Source: Sporosarcina sp. NCCP-2222 (GTDB lineage: Bacteria; Bacillota; Bacilli; Bacillales_A; Planococcaceae). From it: a stretch of 64,000 bases of DNA. Under the pieces are notes generated by a model. It ran no database searches. It saw only the letters and a list, made by a program, of their open reading frames with translations, and had not been told where the DNA came from. Below, one piece after another: positions 35,380 through 44,887 of the stretch. Every line of letters starts with the position of its first letter. The first letter of the stretch is position 1. The DNA is taken from positions 33,540-97,539 of the forward strand of contig NZ_BQYK01000001.1 of the NCBI RefSeq assembly GCF_023168145.1. The letters are read 5' to 3'. Both the position numbers and the translations under genes were made by a program.

Positions 35380-37047
35380 ATGCCTGCAAATAGACCGGCA
35401 ACATGGGATCATGAAGTTGATGTCGTCGTACTCGGTACTGGAGGTGCTGCATTTGTCTCTGCTGTTTTGGCAGCAGATCAAGGTGCGGAAGTGTTAATGT
35501 TGGAAAAAACTCATCAAGTTGGCGGGACGACTGCATTTTCAGGTGGTGTACCTTGGATTCCGATGAACCGTTACATGAAAGAAGCAGGAATTGAGGATGA
35601 CCGTGAATCCGCTATTACATTCATTAAAAGACTCACGCAAGGTAAGGAGCCGGATCCAAAGTTTATCGATCTTTTCGTCGACAATGGCCACGTCATGATC
35701 GACTATTTACATGAAAACACACCCGTTCGTTTTGCGACGCCAAAGGGCTATTCCGAATACTACGGACACCTTCCGGAAGCGTTGAAAAACGGTACGCGAT
35801 CATTAGATCCGGAACCATTCGACTTGAACCAAGTTGGCGAATGGGGGCCGCTCGTACGCCAAAACCCTGTATTTCCTCCACTCACACTAGCAGAAGGCGG
35901 CGCAGTAGGCGGTATTGATTTTATGAAAATTGCGGAGCGGATGGAAAACAATATTGTCACAATGGGCCGTTCACTGATTGGTGCATTATTAAAGGGTGCC
36001 CTTGAACGCGGCATTGATATCCAACTGAACACACCAGGTAAAGAGCTTGTCCTTGATGACGAAGGCAAGGTCATTGGAGTCGTTGCTGAAAAAGATGGAG
36101 AAAAAATCTTCATCGGAGCACGAAAAGGCGTCGTACTTGCTTCTGGTGGCTTTGAATGGAATCAGGAATTGATTAAAACATTCCTAAAAGGCCATGTCAC
36201 CCACCCAATGTCCCCTCCAGGAAACGAAGGCGACGGACTAATCATGGCAATGGAAGCGGGTGCCGCACTCGGCAACATGACGGAAGCTTGGTATTATCCG
36301 ACAATGCAAGATCCGACGTTCGAGTATGAAGACCATGTTATGAATCAGACAGGCGGCGGGCGTTTTGGCCCGAATAGCATTATCGTGAACAAGCACGGAA
36401 AACGTTTTGCACACGAGGGCACTACATACAATGATCTACCTCGTTCGTTCTTCGAGTACGATCCTGTCGCACTTGAATATCCGAACGAAGCGCCAAACTG
36501 GATGATCTTTGATCAACAATTGAAGGATTCCCAGATGATTATCACGATGATGCCTGGCGAAGAGGCTCCTGAATGGGTCGATCGTGCAGATTCCTTACGT
36601 GAGCTGGCGGAGAAAATCGGTGTTAACCCAGACGGTTTGGAAGCTTCAGTTGCCCGATGGAATGAGCATGTGGAAAACGGTGTAGATCCAGACTTCCATC
36701 GTGGGACAACCCACTTCGAGAACATTCTTGGAGGCGGTGGAAACGCGGAAGCGAACCTAGGAAAGATTGAAAAAGGTCCTTTCTATGCGATACCTGTCCA
36801 TCTCGGAGCACTTGGAACTAATGGCGGACCGCGCATCAATGAAAAAGGCGAAGTTATCAGCCTTCGCGGTAATGTGATTGATGGGCTGTACGCAGCGGGC
36901 AATGCCGCAATGGGTATTTTAGGTCCAGTCTACACAAGTGCTGGCGGAACTATCGGACCAGCCATGACAATGGGCTATATCGTCGGCAAAGAAGTTGGCG
37001 CCAAGGAAGCACGTGAAATCAAAGAAGCGGAAGCATTAGCATTATAA
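35380..37047 (+). CDS. FAD-dependent oxidoreductase, 3-ketosteroid dehydrogenase/fumarate reductase-like
   Basis: A 555-residue flavoprotein. The FAD dinucleotide fold VVVLGTGGAAFVSAVLAA occupies residues 15-32, followed by VGGTTAFSGG near residues 46-56. KGVVLASGGFEWN lies near residue 250, and the C-terminus carries GLYAAGNAAMGILGPVYTSAGGTIGPAM, characteristic of KstD-like FAD_binding_2 enzymes. Family members desaturate steroids or reduce alpha,beta-unsaturated acids; the natural substrate here is unknown. The start follows GGGGG. It is 24 bases upstream of a SRPBCC gene with which it forms an operon. Confidence 0.85.
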   Translation: MPANRPATWDHEVDVVVLGTGGAAFVSAVLAADQGAEVLMLEKTHQVGGTTAFSGGVPWIPMNRYMKEAGIEDDRESAITFIKRLTQGKEPDPKFIDLFVDNGHVMIDYLHENTPVRFATPKGYSEYYGHLPEALKNGTRSLDPEPFDLNQVGEWGPLVRQNPVFPPLTLAEGGAVGGIDFMKIAERMENNIVTMGRSLIGALLKGALERGIDIQLNTPGKELVLDDEGKVIGVVAEKDGEKIFIGARKGVVLASGGFEWNQELIKTFLKGHVTHPMSPPGNEGDGLIMAMEAGAALGNMTEAWYYPTMQDPTFEYEDHVMNQTGGGRFGPNSIIVNKHGKRFAHEGTTYNDLPRSFFEYDPVALEYPNEAPNWMIFDQQLKDSQMIITMMPGEEAPEWVDRADSLRELAEKIGVNPDGLEASVARWNEHVENGVDPDFHRGTTHFENILGGGGNAEANLGKIEKGPFYAIPVHLGALGTNGGPRINEKGEVISLRGNVIDGLYAAGNAAMGILGPVYTSAGGTIGPAMTMGYIVGKEVGAKEAREIKEAEALAL

Positions 37048-37071
37048 TTACAATAGAAAGAGTGAATGAAC

Positions 37072-37527
37072 ATGCCAAACGGAACACATACAGTAGAATT
37101 GCAAGTACCTATCGAAAACATCTGGAACTTTGTAAGCGACATGAACAACTGGGCGCCTCTTGTTCCTGGATATATTGAGCACGAAATTTTAAGCGAAAAG
37201 CAATCTACATGGAAATTCAAAGGAGATTTGGGCTTTATGAAGAAAACCGTCAAGCTCCAAATTGACATTCTAGAGTGGATCGAACCATCAAAAGTCACAT
37301 TTGACTTGAAAGGCCTTTCCGATAATTTCACGGGTGGCGGCTATTTCGAAGCGGAAAAAATCACAGATGCAGCGACACGCATGACTGGTCATTTGGATAT
37401 TACGGCAGGTGGCATGATGGGTGCGATGATTAATACAATACTTAAGAATTTCGTGCCTGAAACCGCTCAACAGTTGACTGAAGCGATTGCTGGCAAAATT
37501 AATGAAATTGAAGGCGTCACTGTCTAA
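37072..37527 (+). CDS. SRPBCC-family protein, CoxG-like
   Basis: A protein of about 151 residues with a START-like hydrophobic ligand-binding fold: IENIWNFVSDMNNWAPLVPGY near residues 14-35, then TRMTGHLDITAGGMMGAMI and a long C-terminal helix. It resembles CoxG/carbon monoxide dehydrogenase subunit G relatives, but no such dehydrogenase is present. Coexpression with a KstD-like flavoprotein suggests it may bind the hydrophobic substrate or product. ATG at 37072 is preferred over 37066 for spacing from AAAGAG. Confidence 0.78.
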   Translation: MPNGTHTVELQVPIENIWNFVSDMNNWAPLVPGYIEHEILSEKQSTWKFKGDLGFMKKTVKLQIDILEWIEPSKVTFDLKGLSDNFTGGGYFEAEKITDAATRMTGHLDITAGGMMGAMINTILKNFVPETAQQLTEAIAGKINEIEGVTV

Positions 37528-37575
37528 CATTTCGAGTAGGATAACAAGTTTTGACTAGAGACTTAATTTCGAGTC

Positions 37576-37617
37576 AAAAAAGAGGGAAACCGATGCACAC
37601 CGGTTTCCCTCTTTTTA
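37576..37617. terminator. Bidirectional terminator
   Basis: AAAGAGGGAAACCG at 37579-37592 pairs with CGGTTTCCCTCTTT at 37601-37614, with T-runs for both strands. It separates the SRPBCC gene from the convergent acetyltransferase. Confidence 0.92.
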
Positions 37618-38127
37618 ATCGATTATATCCAACGAAAATTGCAATAGACGGCTAACCTCGCCTTTATACTCATCCATACCATTTCGGCTTACTTCCTGGA
37701 AATTTAACTTCTCCAGCATCCGGCGGGCACGTTGATTGGATTCATGTGTTTCTGCATGAAATGAACGGACTCCCCGTTCTTTCACGGCATACTCCATCAT
37801 TAACTGGGATGCCAAAACGCCGATCCCCTTTCCCCATATCATTCGATTACCGATAGCAATGCCCAATTCAGCGCTTTCCTCTTTGCCTATTACTAAATCA
37901 GCATAACCGATTAATTGATCTTCGTATTCCAATCCCAGTCGAATAAAGTCTTCAGAAATTCCTTCTACGCATCGTGTCCACCAGCTGAGCATCTCCTCAG
38001 GTTGCCGATTAATTTCCCAACCATTCGCCAAACAGAAGAGCTCATCACGGCTCCACTCTGTAACAGTTTCAAAATCCTCCATTGCCAATCGCCTTAAGGA
38101 AACTGCAGGACCTGTATGTATCTTCAT
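37615..38127 (-). CDS. GNAT acetyltransferase
   Basis: About 170 residues of GNAT fold. AELGIAIGNRMIWGKGIGVLA near residues 86-106 supplies the acetyl-CoA loop (MIWGKGIG), and THESNQRARRMLEKLNF follows. ATG at 38127 is chosen because GGGAGA precedes it at a workable distance; a TTG eight codons upstream would overlap the TetR stop. It lies just downstream of the TetR gene, probably on the same transcript. Confidence 0.78.
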   Translation of the reverse strand: MKIHTGPAVSLRRLAMEDFETVTEWSRDELFCLANGWEINRQPEEMLSWWTRCVEGISEDFIRLGLEYEDQLIGYADLVIGKEESAELGIAIGNRMIWGKGIGVLASQLMMEYAVKERGVRSFHAETHESNQRARRMLEKLNFQEVSRNGMDEYKGEVSRLLQFSLDIID

Positions 38128-38147
38128 TTTCCCATTCTCCCGTCCTT

Positions 38148-38771
38148 TCAATTCACTGGCTTCAAATAGTCGAGAAAGATATCCCGAATCCGCAAGGCCT
38201 GTTCAATCGGTAAAATGACCATATCCCCCATCTGGACACTTTCAAAGAAAGATAGCTTTCGTGTAAACAAGCCAAATATATTCGAGATGGCCCCAAGTGT
38301 TTCCGCATTTGCCACATCGGAACGAATGGAGCCGTCATGCTTGCCCTCCTCAATGATTTTTAAAATTACGTTGGTAATATTTGCGTACGCCTGGTGGTAG
38401 TCTGCGATATCCTCCAACGGTTCCTGCGCAAATGCCGCGTACGTCTCGAACGCCTCGAGCAACTTCATATCATTCCACAGCACGGAGTCACTCACTTTAA
38501 TGAAATGATTTAACAGCATTTCAAATTTCTCATAGCAGGTGCCTTCACTTTCGTAAATCCGATCAAAGGATGATAGCCTCTCTTGCAACAGCTTAACAAT
38601 AACCGAGATAATTAGTTTGTTTTTCTTCGGAAAATAACGGAAGACTGTGGCGACACCAAGTCCTGCTTCCTCTGCTACGTCCTGCATGGTGGCCCATTCA
38701 AACCCTTTTTCTACAAACACTTTATAAGCAGCTTGTAAAATTTGCACTGTTCGTTTCTCTTTGAAAGTCAT
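38148..38771 (-). CDS. TetR-family transcription regulator
   Basis: About 207 residues. Residues 1-50 form the TetR helix-turn-helix: TVQILQAAYKVFVEKGFEWATMQDVAEEAGLGVATVFRYFPKK is the region at residues 8-50. The C-terminal 150 residues are a helical ligand-binding domain. ATG at 38771 is chosen for its spacing after AAAGGA. It lies opposite the FAD oxidoreductase operon, separated by the GNAT gene. The palindrome at 35320 is a plausible operator, but this is inference. Confidence 0.85.
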   Translation of the reverse strand: MTFKEKRTVQILQAAYKVFVEKGFEWATMQDVAEEAGLGVATVFRYFPKKNKLIISVIVKLLQERLSSFDRIYESEGTCYEKFEMLLNHFIKVSDSVLWNDMKLLEAFETYAAFAQEPLEDIADYHQAYANITNVILKIIEEGKHDGSIRSDVANAETLGAISNIFGLFTRKLSFFESVQMGDMVILPIEQALRIRDIFLDYLKPVN

Positions 38772-38955
38772 CTTACTCATTCCTTTTGACCTATATATAC
38801 TTATCCTCCTATCATATCGCAACCACACCGTCTTGAACATCTACAACATCCGTCTTTTTCTTTGCATAAGTGAGACCCCTCAGCCAAGTTAGCAGTTTAT
38901 AAACCTATCGATTGGGTAAAGACGGAAGAATCAGCAAACGAAGGGATTGATCTTC

Positions 38956-39378
38956 ATGTTATTTTTAACAGAAACAGAACTGGAAGGTAAACAGGCGTAT
39001 TACGGGGAAATATGCGAACATTTTGGAGACCAGGGATTGATATTGGGAAATTGGGATTATGACCAAGGCTTATTTGATAAAATATTGTACAAACAGGGCG
39101 GTGTGACCATTTACTTACGTTGCCCATTCGATGTCATTCAAGGGGAACTCGATCAACAAGATGCCCTTCTGCTATTTAAAAAACCATTTATTATTAAGCA
39201 TATCCTTAATATTGGGCTCGACGAAGAAGAAAGCCCGGTTCTAACTGTGACTGGTTTGGAACAATTCCAGAAACCTGTCGACAAGGATGCCCCGATCGAG
39301 AAGAAATCCAGCTGGGCAGAAGATGGCGAGCAAGTGATTAGCAAAACACTTTCCGGCATGACTTTTGTGCCTATTTAA
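38956..39378 (+). CDS. YugN-like protein
   Basis: A 140-residue protein resembling the B. subtilis YugN family: GNWDYDQGLFDKIL near residue 34, VTIYLRCPFDVIQGELD near 51, and the C-terminal SWAEDGEQVISKTLSGMTF. The family has a known fold but no known function. ATG at 38956 follows AAGGGA by nine bases. It is monocistronic with a strong hairpin terminator. Confidence 0.8.
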   Translation: MLFLTETELEGKQAYYGEICEHFGDQGLILGNWDYDQGLFDKILYKQGGVTIYLRCPFDVIQGELDQQDALLLFKKPFIIKHILNIGLDEEESPVLTVTGLEQFQKPVDKDAPIEKKSSWAEDGEQVISKTLSGMTFVPI

Positions 39379-39414
39379 GAATCAAGTTACTATCCCTGCT
39401 GTCAAATTATATTA

Positions 39415-39457
39415 AAAAAGCATTCCATCTTTCCATGGAAAGACGGAATGCTTTTAC
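39415..39457. terminator. Long near-perfect hairpin terminator
   Basis: AAAAGCATTCC-CTTTCC pairs with GGAAAG-GGAATGCTTTT with two mismatches and a very small loop. It separates convergent genes and could act in both directions. Confidence 0.88.
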
Positions 39458-39468
39458 TTTATGTCTCT

Positions 39469-39885
39469 TCACCGAAAGATTCTTTTTAAGAAAAATAAAA
39501 TAAAGAAATGAAGAAGTCCTCCAACGATGCCATAAACAGCTGCTAGCAGGTACGTGAATGCCTCACTTGCTCCGAATACCCAAATTCCTGCAATACATCC
39601 TATAACTCCACCGCTACAAGCATAGCATATACCTTTCTTCCAAACTGACAGCGATTTACCTATATTAGAAAAGTCGATAAACAAGGAAATAGGAAAGACT
39701 CCAACCAAAAAGATAGGAAAGGTAAAAATAGCAGCCAAGATGAACATTGATAAAAAGGTCCAGGAACTTTCCAATATTAGTTGAGAATAAAAAGAGAAGC
39801 ACACGGCGAATAATACGGGTGATAAAAAGGAAGCAAACAGGTATATGGCAAAACGGTCGAATGTTTCCTTATATGCATTTTCCAT
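39469..39885 (-). CDS. Membrane protein, four predicted helices
   Basis: About 138 residues with hydrophobic helices at about residues 13-37, 45-68, 83-105 and 110-130 and a basic C-terminus (FLKRIFR). ATG at 39885 follows AGGGGG by eight bases; the longer open frame upstream lacks such a site and runs through the neighbouring divergent gene. No family was recognised. Confidence 0.6.
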   Translation of the reverse strand: MENAYKETFDRFAIYLFASFLSPVLFAVCFSFYSQLILESSWTFLSMFILAAIFTFPIFLVGVFPISLFIDFSNIGKSLSVWKKGICYACSGGVIGCIAGIWVFGASEAFTYLLAAVYGIVGGLLHFFILFFLKRIFR

Positions 39886-39961
39886 AAACTCTACCCCCTG
39901 TTGTATGTTTACTATTTTCTCCTTCGGGAATTTAATACAAAAAATGACGAGGTGACTCATA

Positions 39962-40426
39962 TTGAAGGTAATCAGCAGGCTGGTAATCATCGGGATTCTG
40001 GCAGGCGTCCTACTTGCCGGTCTCTTGCAACTAGTGTATGTCGCCACGGGCAATAAAGCGTACACCCTCCTATATAATGTCGATTATATACCAATTCTAA
40101 GTAAATGGGAATCATATCCAATCATTGGAATTTCTTTTCATTTTGTCTTCTGTATCGCCAGTGTTGTCGGTCTTTATTTCATCCTGAGTTTGGTTCAATT
40201 GGAAAAGCGCATACTCCCCTACTTTCTTACCTATACGGCGGGCAGCGGCATCCTATATTTCTTGACAGCCTTGTCCGATAAACCGCCTGCGGCCAATGAT
40301 GCGGAAGCCTGGCTTTATTGGACGCTCAGTCATGCGGCGTACAGCATACTTGTGGCTGAACTCGTCATTCATTGGCTCCATCGCCATAAATCACTTTCAG
40401 GTAAGACGCTCCATACGGAAACGTGA
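39962..40426 (+). CDS. Membrane protein of unknown function
   Basis: A 154-residue protein with four hydrophobic helices (about 5-27, 50-75, 83-103 and 117-140) and a short loop NVDYIPILSKWES. It starts at TTG 39962 about seven bases after GAGGTG. Divergent from the preceding membrane protein gene. No family was recognised. Confidence 0.6.
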   Translation: MKVISRLVIIGILAGVLLAGLLQLVYVATGNKAYTLLYNVDYIPILSKWESYPIIGISFHFVFCIASVVGLYFILSLVQLEKRILPYFLTYTAGSGILYFLTALSDKPPAANDAEAWLYWTLSHAAYSILVAELVIHWLHRHKSLSGKTLHTET

Positions 40427-40612
40427 ATTGTATTAAACATTTTCTGCTGCTACGGTGGCAGATTTTTTTATTTCGGTTTCCTCACTAATCATCTGCAATA
40501 AATGGTAGACTAGTACAAGGATTAGGGAATGAATCTTCTGAATGTACATCCTGACACTACCCTTCTCTACATTTGAGAAGTTTCAACACACATTGAAAAG
40601 GAGGAAGAATAG

Positions 40613-40819
40613 ATGGCGGAACTCTGCCCGATCTGTCATGGCCCGAATCACTGTTGCAATAATCAGGATAAATCCATGGGATCGTGTTGGTGTACTGAAA
40701 AAACCTTTCCGGAAGGTGTTTTTTTGCTCGTGCCGGAAGAAGAAATTCGAAAGACTTGCATCTGCCAAACGTGTCTAGATAACTATATTCGCGACGAAGA
40801 GATGGAGTCGCATCGTTAA
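40613..40819 (+). CDS. Cysteine-rich CWC protein
   Basis: A 68-residue protein with eight cysteines. CPICHGPNHCC at residues 5-15 and the SCWC tetrapeptide at 24-27 give the family its name; a CICQTC motif follows near residue 49. The cysteines probably bind zinc. The function of the family is unknown. ATG at 40613 follows AAAGGAGG. The ABC transporter gene starts 18 bases after its stop, so both are on one transcript. Confidence 0.85.
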   Translation: MAELCPICHGPNHCCNNQDKSMGSCWCTEKTFPEGVFLLVPEEEIRKTCICQTCLDNYIRDEEMESHR

Positions 40820-40837
40820 CTAAGAAAGGAATCAACC

Positions 40838-42547
40838 ATGCTCAAACAATTTTTCTCTTATTACAAACCACATCGGCGTTTATTCATCATCGACTTTTCA
40901 AGTGCTGTTTTCGTTGCATTGCTTGAATTGGCTTTCCCACTTGCAGTTCAGTGGTTCATCGATTCCCTGTTGCCCTCAGGCGATTGGGGACGGATTACGA
41001 CAGTCAGCATTCTATTGCTGCTTGTTTATTGCCTCAGCACTTTTCTGCAGTATATCGTCAGCTATCTTGGCCATAAACTCGGCATCAATATTGAGACGGA
41101 TATGCGGAGAGAATTGTTCGATCACGTTCAAAAACAATCGTTTCGTTTTTTTGATAATACAAAAACAGGCCATATTATGACTCGGATTACGACAGACCTT
41201 TTCGATATTGGTGAATTTGCACATCACGGACCGGAAGATGCATTCATCGTTGTGATGACCATCGCCGGGGCATTCGGCATTATGTATACTATTAATCCGG
41301 AACTTGCGTTAATCACGCTGGTCATGGTGCCTTTGCTTATCGTTATCGTCACCTATTGCAATAAGAAAATGAACGCTGCCTGGCATAATATGTATGGCAA
41401 AATAGCGGAAGTAAACGGCCGTGTCGAAGATTCTGTTTCGGGCTCTCGTGTTGTAAAATCTTTCACAAATGAAGATTTCGAGATGCAGCGTTTTAACCGG
41501 GACAACGGCAATTTCCGTTTAGCAAAACTGGTCGCTTATAAAGTCATGTCATGGACTACATCTTCCATTTATATGTCGACCCGACTTATGACACTCATCG
41601 TGCTTGTTGTAGGGGCTTGGTTCTTTATTAATGAAAAACTGACCTACGGTGAACTTGTCAGCTTTATACTTTTTGTGAATATATTAACGAAACCGATTGA
41701 CAAGATCAGTGCTCTTCTTGAATTGTATCCAAAAGGGATGGCAGGATTTTCTCGTTTTCAGGAGTTAATCAGCCAGGAGCCAGAAATTAAAGATGCTACA
41801 GATGCGATTGATGTCCCTCATTTGAATGGAGATGTCAAACTGACTAATGTCACCTTTGGGTATGACAATAACAAACCAGTCTTGAATAATATCAGCCTAT
41901 CGATCAAAGCTGGACAAACAGTAGCGTTTGTTGGTCCGTCAGGTGCTGGTAAGACGACGATTTGTTCTCTCATTCCAAGATTTTATGATGTTAATGAGGG
42001 TCGAATTGAAATTGACGGGCTTGACATCCGTCGCATGACACAGAGATCTCTTCGCAGCCAAATCGGTATTGTTCAGCAAGATGTGTTCTTATTCACCGGA
42101 ACAGTGAAGGAAAACATCGCCTATGGCCATCTTGCAGCTTCCGATGAAGAAATTTACGAAGCAGCTAAACGGGCTCATTTAGAAGAGTTCATTGCTAATC
42201 TGCCGGATGGCTATGAAACACAAATCGGCGAACGGGGCCTAAAATTATCGGGCGGGCAGAAACAGCGTCTTGCCATCGCACGGATGTTCTTGAAAAATCC
42301 TCCGATCCTCATATTGGATGAAGCAACTTCTGCGCTCGATACAGAAACCGAACGGATTATTCAGCAGTCTCTCGAGGAATTGTCCGAAAACCGTACGACG
42401 CTTGTCATTGCCCATCGTTTGACGACAATCCGGAATGCTGACCGGGTGATCGTAGTGACCCCGAACGGCATTGAAGAAGAAGGGACTTATTCAGAGCTTG
42501 TCGAACAGGGCGGGACATTTGCCCGCTTGCATGCGAATCAAGTTTAA
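40838..42547 (+). CDS. ABC exporter with fused permease and ATPase domains
   Basis: A 569-residue half-transporter of the MsbA/LmrA/BmrA type. Six helices lie in residues 10-305. The ATPase has Walker A GPSGAGKTT near residue 366, the signature LSGGQKQ near 470, Walker B ILILDEAT near 490 and the H-loop histidine in VIAHRLTT. It probably acts as a homodimer exporting lipids or drugs; the substrate is unknown. It is cotranscribed with the CWC protein and ends at a strong terminator. Confidence 0.92.
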   Translation: MLKQFFSYYKPHRRLFIIDFSSAVFVALLELAFPLAVQWFIDSLLPSGDWGRITTVSILLLLVYCLSTFLQYIVSYLGHKLGINIETDMRRELFDHVQKQSFRFFDNTKTGHIMTRITTDLFDIGEFAHHGPEDAFIVVMTIAGAFGIMYTINPELALITLVMVPLLIVIVTYCNKKMNAAWHNMYGKIAEVNGRVEDSVSGSRVVKSFTNEDFEMQRFNRDNGNFRLAKLVAYKVMSWTTSSIYMSTRLMTLIVLVVGAWFFINEKLTYGELVSFILFVNILTKPIDKISALLELYPKGMAGFSRFQELISQEPEIKDATDAIDVPHLNGDVKLTNVTFGYDNNKPVLNNISLSIKAGQTVAFVGPSGAGKTTICSLIPRFYDVNEGRIEIDGLDIRRMTQRSLRSQIGIVQQDVFLFTGTVKENIAYGHLAASDEEIYEAAKRAHLEEFIANLPDGYETQIGERGLKLSGGQKQRLAIARMFLKNPPILILDEATSALDTETERIIQQSLEELSENRTTLVIAHRLTTIRNADRVIVVTPNGIEEEGTYSELVEQGGTFARLHANQV

Positions 42548-42552
42548 ATCGA

Positions 42553-42606
42553 CAAAAGTACCTATGGGAATTGGCCTTTAAAGGCAGCTCATAGGTACTT
42601 TCTTTT
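42553..42606 (+). terminator. Terminator of the CWC-ABC exporter operon
   Basis: AAAGTACCTATG at 42556-42567 pairs with CATAGGTACTTT at 42590-42601, followed by a T-rich tail. An internal GCCTTT/AAAGGC stem extends it. Confidence 0.88.
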
Positions 42607-42721
42607 CTGCACAATGTTTTGTGAAACCGAGTTGAAAATGGATCGTATAATTACCAAGGGCAATCGGCTACGACTGATTGGGGTTAGGTCAGATCATGTT
42701 TGTATAGAGGGAGGTGGAAGG

Positions 42722-43579
42722 ATGAATAAGCGAGTAGGGATGTTTCTGGTTATCCTGAGTTTGCTGATATCTGTCGGAACACTTCTAGACATTTCATCAG
42801 ATTTTAACGCGGCCCTCATCGGGGTCTTTCTAATCGGATTGCCTCTTTACATACTTGGGCAAATGATTCGGGTCGGAAGGGATCAATTCAGGAAGAGCGG
42901 CATTCTCTACATTTGGGGGTTCATTTACTGTCTTGTTATCGTACCGGCGCTCTTTTTATCATTGGATGGCTATGAAGAGTTGAAAAGAGAGACGTTTGCC
43001 AATCAGCATTTTATCCTGTATGAATCTTATTCGGAAGCATCAGGTGCTGATCTTACCATCGGTTTTATAATACTTATATTGTTGATATTCACCTTTCCCT
43101 TCATGGATTTACCGAAAAGAGGAAAATGGATAGCCGGCTCCCTTTCTATCTTGATCGTTATCGGTTTTATTTCTTACCAATATATCATGTGGAGTGATTA
43201 TCGCGGAATCCACGCGGAACAGGGTCTTCTTTCTCACAGTTGGAAAGGAGAAACAGAAACCATATCATATGATGACATTAGAGAGATTACAGTACTTCCT
43301 ACAGTTAAATATGCTTCTATAAGCGACCCGACCGACGATACTTACTTTTACTGGAAGATGACCTTCTTAACGGTGGATAATCAGGAAACGACATATACTT
43401 TCCATTTAAGTGAGGAAGACATAAATATATCTACTCGAATTCAACAAGTTGCAAATGAACATCACATTCCCTTCGTTATTTATCAAATGAATAAAAAAAC
43501 AAAGGAAGAATTCACCTTTCAGTTAAATTTAAACGAGCTCAATAAGGAACCGTTTTACTCTTTTTTCGGTGAAGAATGA
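42722..43579 (+). CDS. Membrane protein of unknown function
   Basis: A 285-residue protein with about five helices in residues 5-160 and a soluble C-terminal domain of about 120 residues that begins near SHSWKGETETISYDDI. That domain is beta-rich and resembles a PH-like or DUF-type sensor, but no family was recognised. ATG at 42722 is chosen because GGAGGTGGAAGG precedes it directly; 36 upstream codons without such a site were discarded. Confidence 0.62.
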   Translation: MNKRVGMFLVILSLLISVGTLLDISSDFNAALIGVFLIGLPLYILGQMIRVGRDQFRKSGILYIWGFIYCLVIVPALFLSLDGYEELKRETFANQHFILYESYSEASGADLTIGFIILILLIFTFPFMDLPKRGKWIAGSLSILIVIGFISYQYIMWSDYRGIHAEQGLLSHSWKGETETISYDDIREITVLPTVKYASISDPTDDTYFYWKMTFLTVDNQETTYTFHLSEEDINISTRIQQVANEHHIPFVIYQMNKKTKEEFTFQLNLNELNKEPFYSFFGEE

Positions 43580-43611
43580 CAAGACCGCTTCTTTTGAAAG
43601 AGGCGGTCTTG
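43580..43611. terminator. Hairpin between convergent genes
   Basis: CAAGACCGC at 43580-43588 pairs with GCGGTCTTG at 43603-43611. The following tract is T-rich but not continuous. Confidence 0.7.
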
Positions 43612-43618
43612 ATTGTAA

Positions 43619-44845
43619 TTATTCGATTGCGGCTTCCGACTCCATCCACTCTTTGCCCTCTACATGCCTGGATACAATCATACTTGCGACAGTATCGCCC
43701 GTCGCATTCACCATCGTAGCCGGTGGATCAACGACAACACCGATCGCAGAGATAATCGGCAATGCTTCCAGCGGCAAACCGTACATCGTAACGATGACCA
43801 TTTCGCCAATGAAACCTCCACCTGGAATCCCGCTCATGACAACTCCCGACAGCAAGGAAATTCCGATAGCAGTTAAAAATGTACCGATACCTGTAAAGTC
43901 CATGTTAAACACGCCGAATACAAAAGCGATCTTCAACATAGCGGATAAACAGGAACCATCCATATGAATCGTTGCTCCTAACGGCAGGACGGTTTCACGA
44001 ATGTCTTTTGGTACCCCAATTTTTTTGGCCGCCTGCAAATTGACTGGCAGCGTGGCAAAACTGCTTCCTGTCCCTAATGCAGTAGCGGCAGGCGTTAAGA
44101 TGTTTTTCCAAAAGCGGGCAATTCCTTTTCGTCCGCCTGCCAAAAACGCATAGAGTGTGAATCCAATCGCAAAATAAGCAAATGAAACAGGATAATACAG
44201 GAGAAATGCTTGCGCATAATCACCGATTAATTCGGCTCCGAAAGAACCAATCAATGCTGCAAAATAGGCGGCTAAACCAATTGGCGCATAATACATAATC
44301 AGCTTGATAACACGCATGAACACTTCCGAACCGCTTGAAAGGAACTTTGCCAACGGCCGCCCCGCTTCTCCCGCCAAACTCGTTGCCACTCCAACCAGCA
44401 CAGCGAAGACGATGAGTGCGAGCATGTTCCTCCGGCTGAATAATTCAACAAAATCAGGCACAGTAAATGTACTGACTAATTGTTGTGACAGTGTTAACTT
44501 TTCCACTTGTTCCGGTTCAACTAATGGAATCGAAGTTCCTGTGCCGACCGGAAATACTAAGACCGCAATCAGCATAACAATCGAGGCGATAATTCCGGTA
44601 ATCACAAACACAGTTATCATGGAGCCCATGATTTTCCCCAACCGTCTCATGCTTTCCATATTGGCAACTGCTGAAGTTATTGAAAAAAATACGAGTGGAA
44701 CAACAACCATAAACAATAAATTCAAAAACACCTCGCCAAACGGTTTCAGAACACTTGCCTTTTCCCCGAAAATTAAACCAATTACCGAACCGATGACAAT
44801 CGAAGCCAATAATAACATTGGAAACCGATATGCCTTCCATTTCAC
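43619..44845 (-). CDS. Dicarboxylate/amino acid:cation symporter (DAACS family)
   Basis: A 408-residue transporter of the glutamate/dicarboxylate symporter family. Family motifs are LTPAATALGTGSSFATLP near residues 258-275 (the serine-rich hairpin), ATIHMDGSCLSAML near 301 and VVDPPATMVNATGDTVAS near 382. It moves acidic amino acids or C4-dicarboxylates with Na+ or H+. The start is GTG 44845 behind GGGGGG. It follows dapF by 42 bases, so the two may be cotranscribed. The exact substrate is undecided. Confidence 0.88.
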   Translation of the reverse strand: MKWKAYRFPMLLLASIVIGSVIGLIFGEKASVLKPFGEVFLNLLFMVVVPLVFFSITSAVANMESMRRLGKIMGSMITVFVITGIIASIVMLIAVLVFPVGTGTSIPLVEPEQVEKLTLSQQLVSTFTVPDFVELFSRRNMLALIVFAVLVGVATSLAGEAGRPLAKFLSSGSEVFMRVIKLIMYYAPIGLAAYFAALIGSFGAELIGDYAQAFLLYYPVSFAYFAIGFTLYAFLAGGRKGIARFWKNILTPAATALGTGSSFATLPVNLQAAKKIGVPKDIRETVLPLGATIHMDGSCLSAMLKIAFVFGVFNMDFTGIGTFLTAIGISLLSGVVMSGIPGGGFIGEMVIVTMYGLPLEALPIISAIGVVVDPPATMVNATGDTVASMIVSRHVEGKEWMESEAAIE

Positions 44846-44887
44846 CCTGCATCCCCCCTTGTTCTTTTAGTACAAAGCTTTTCATAA

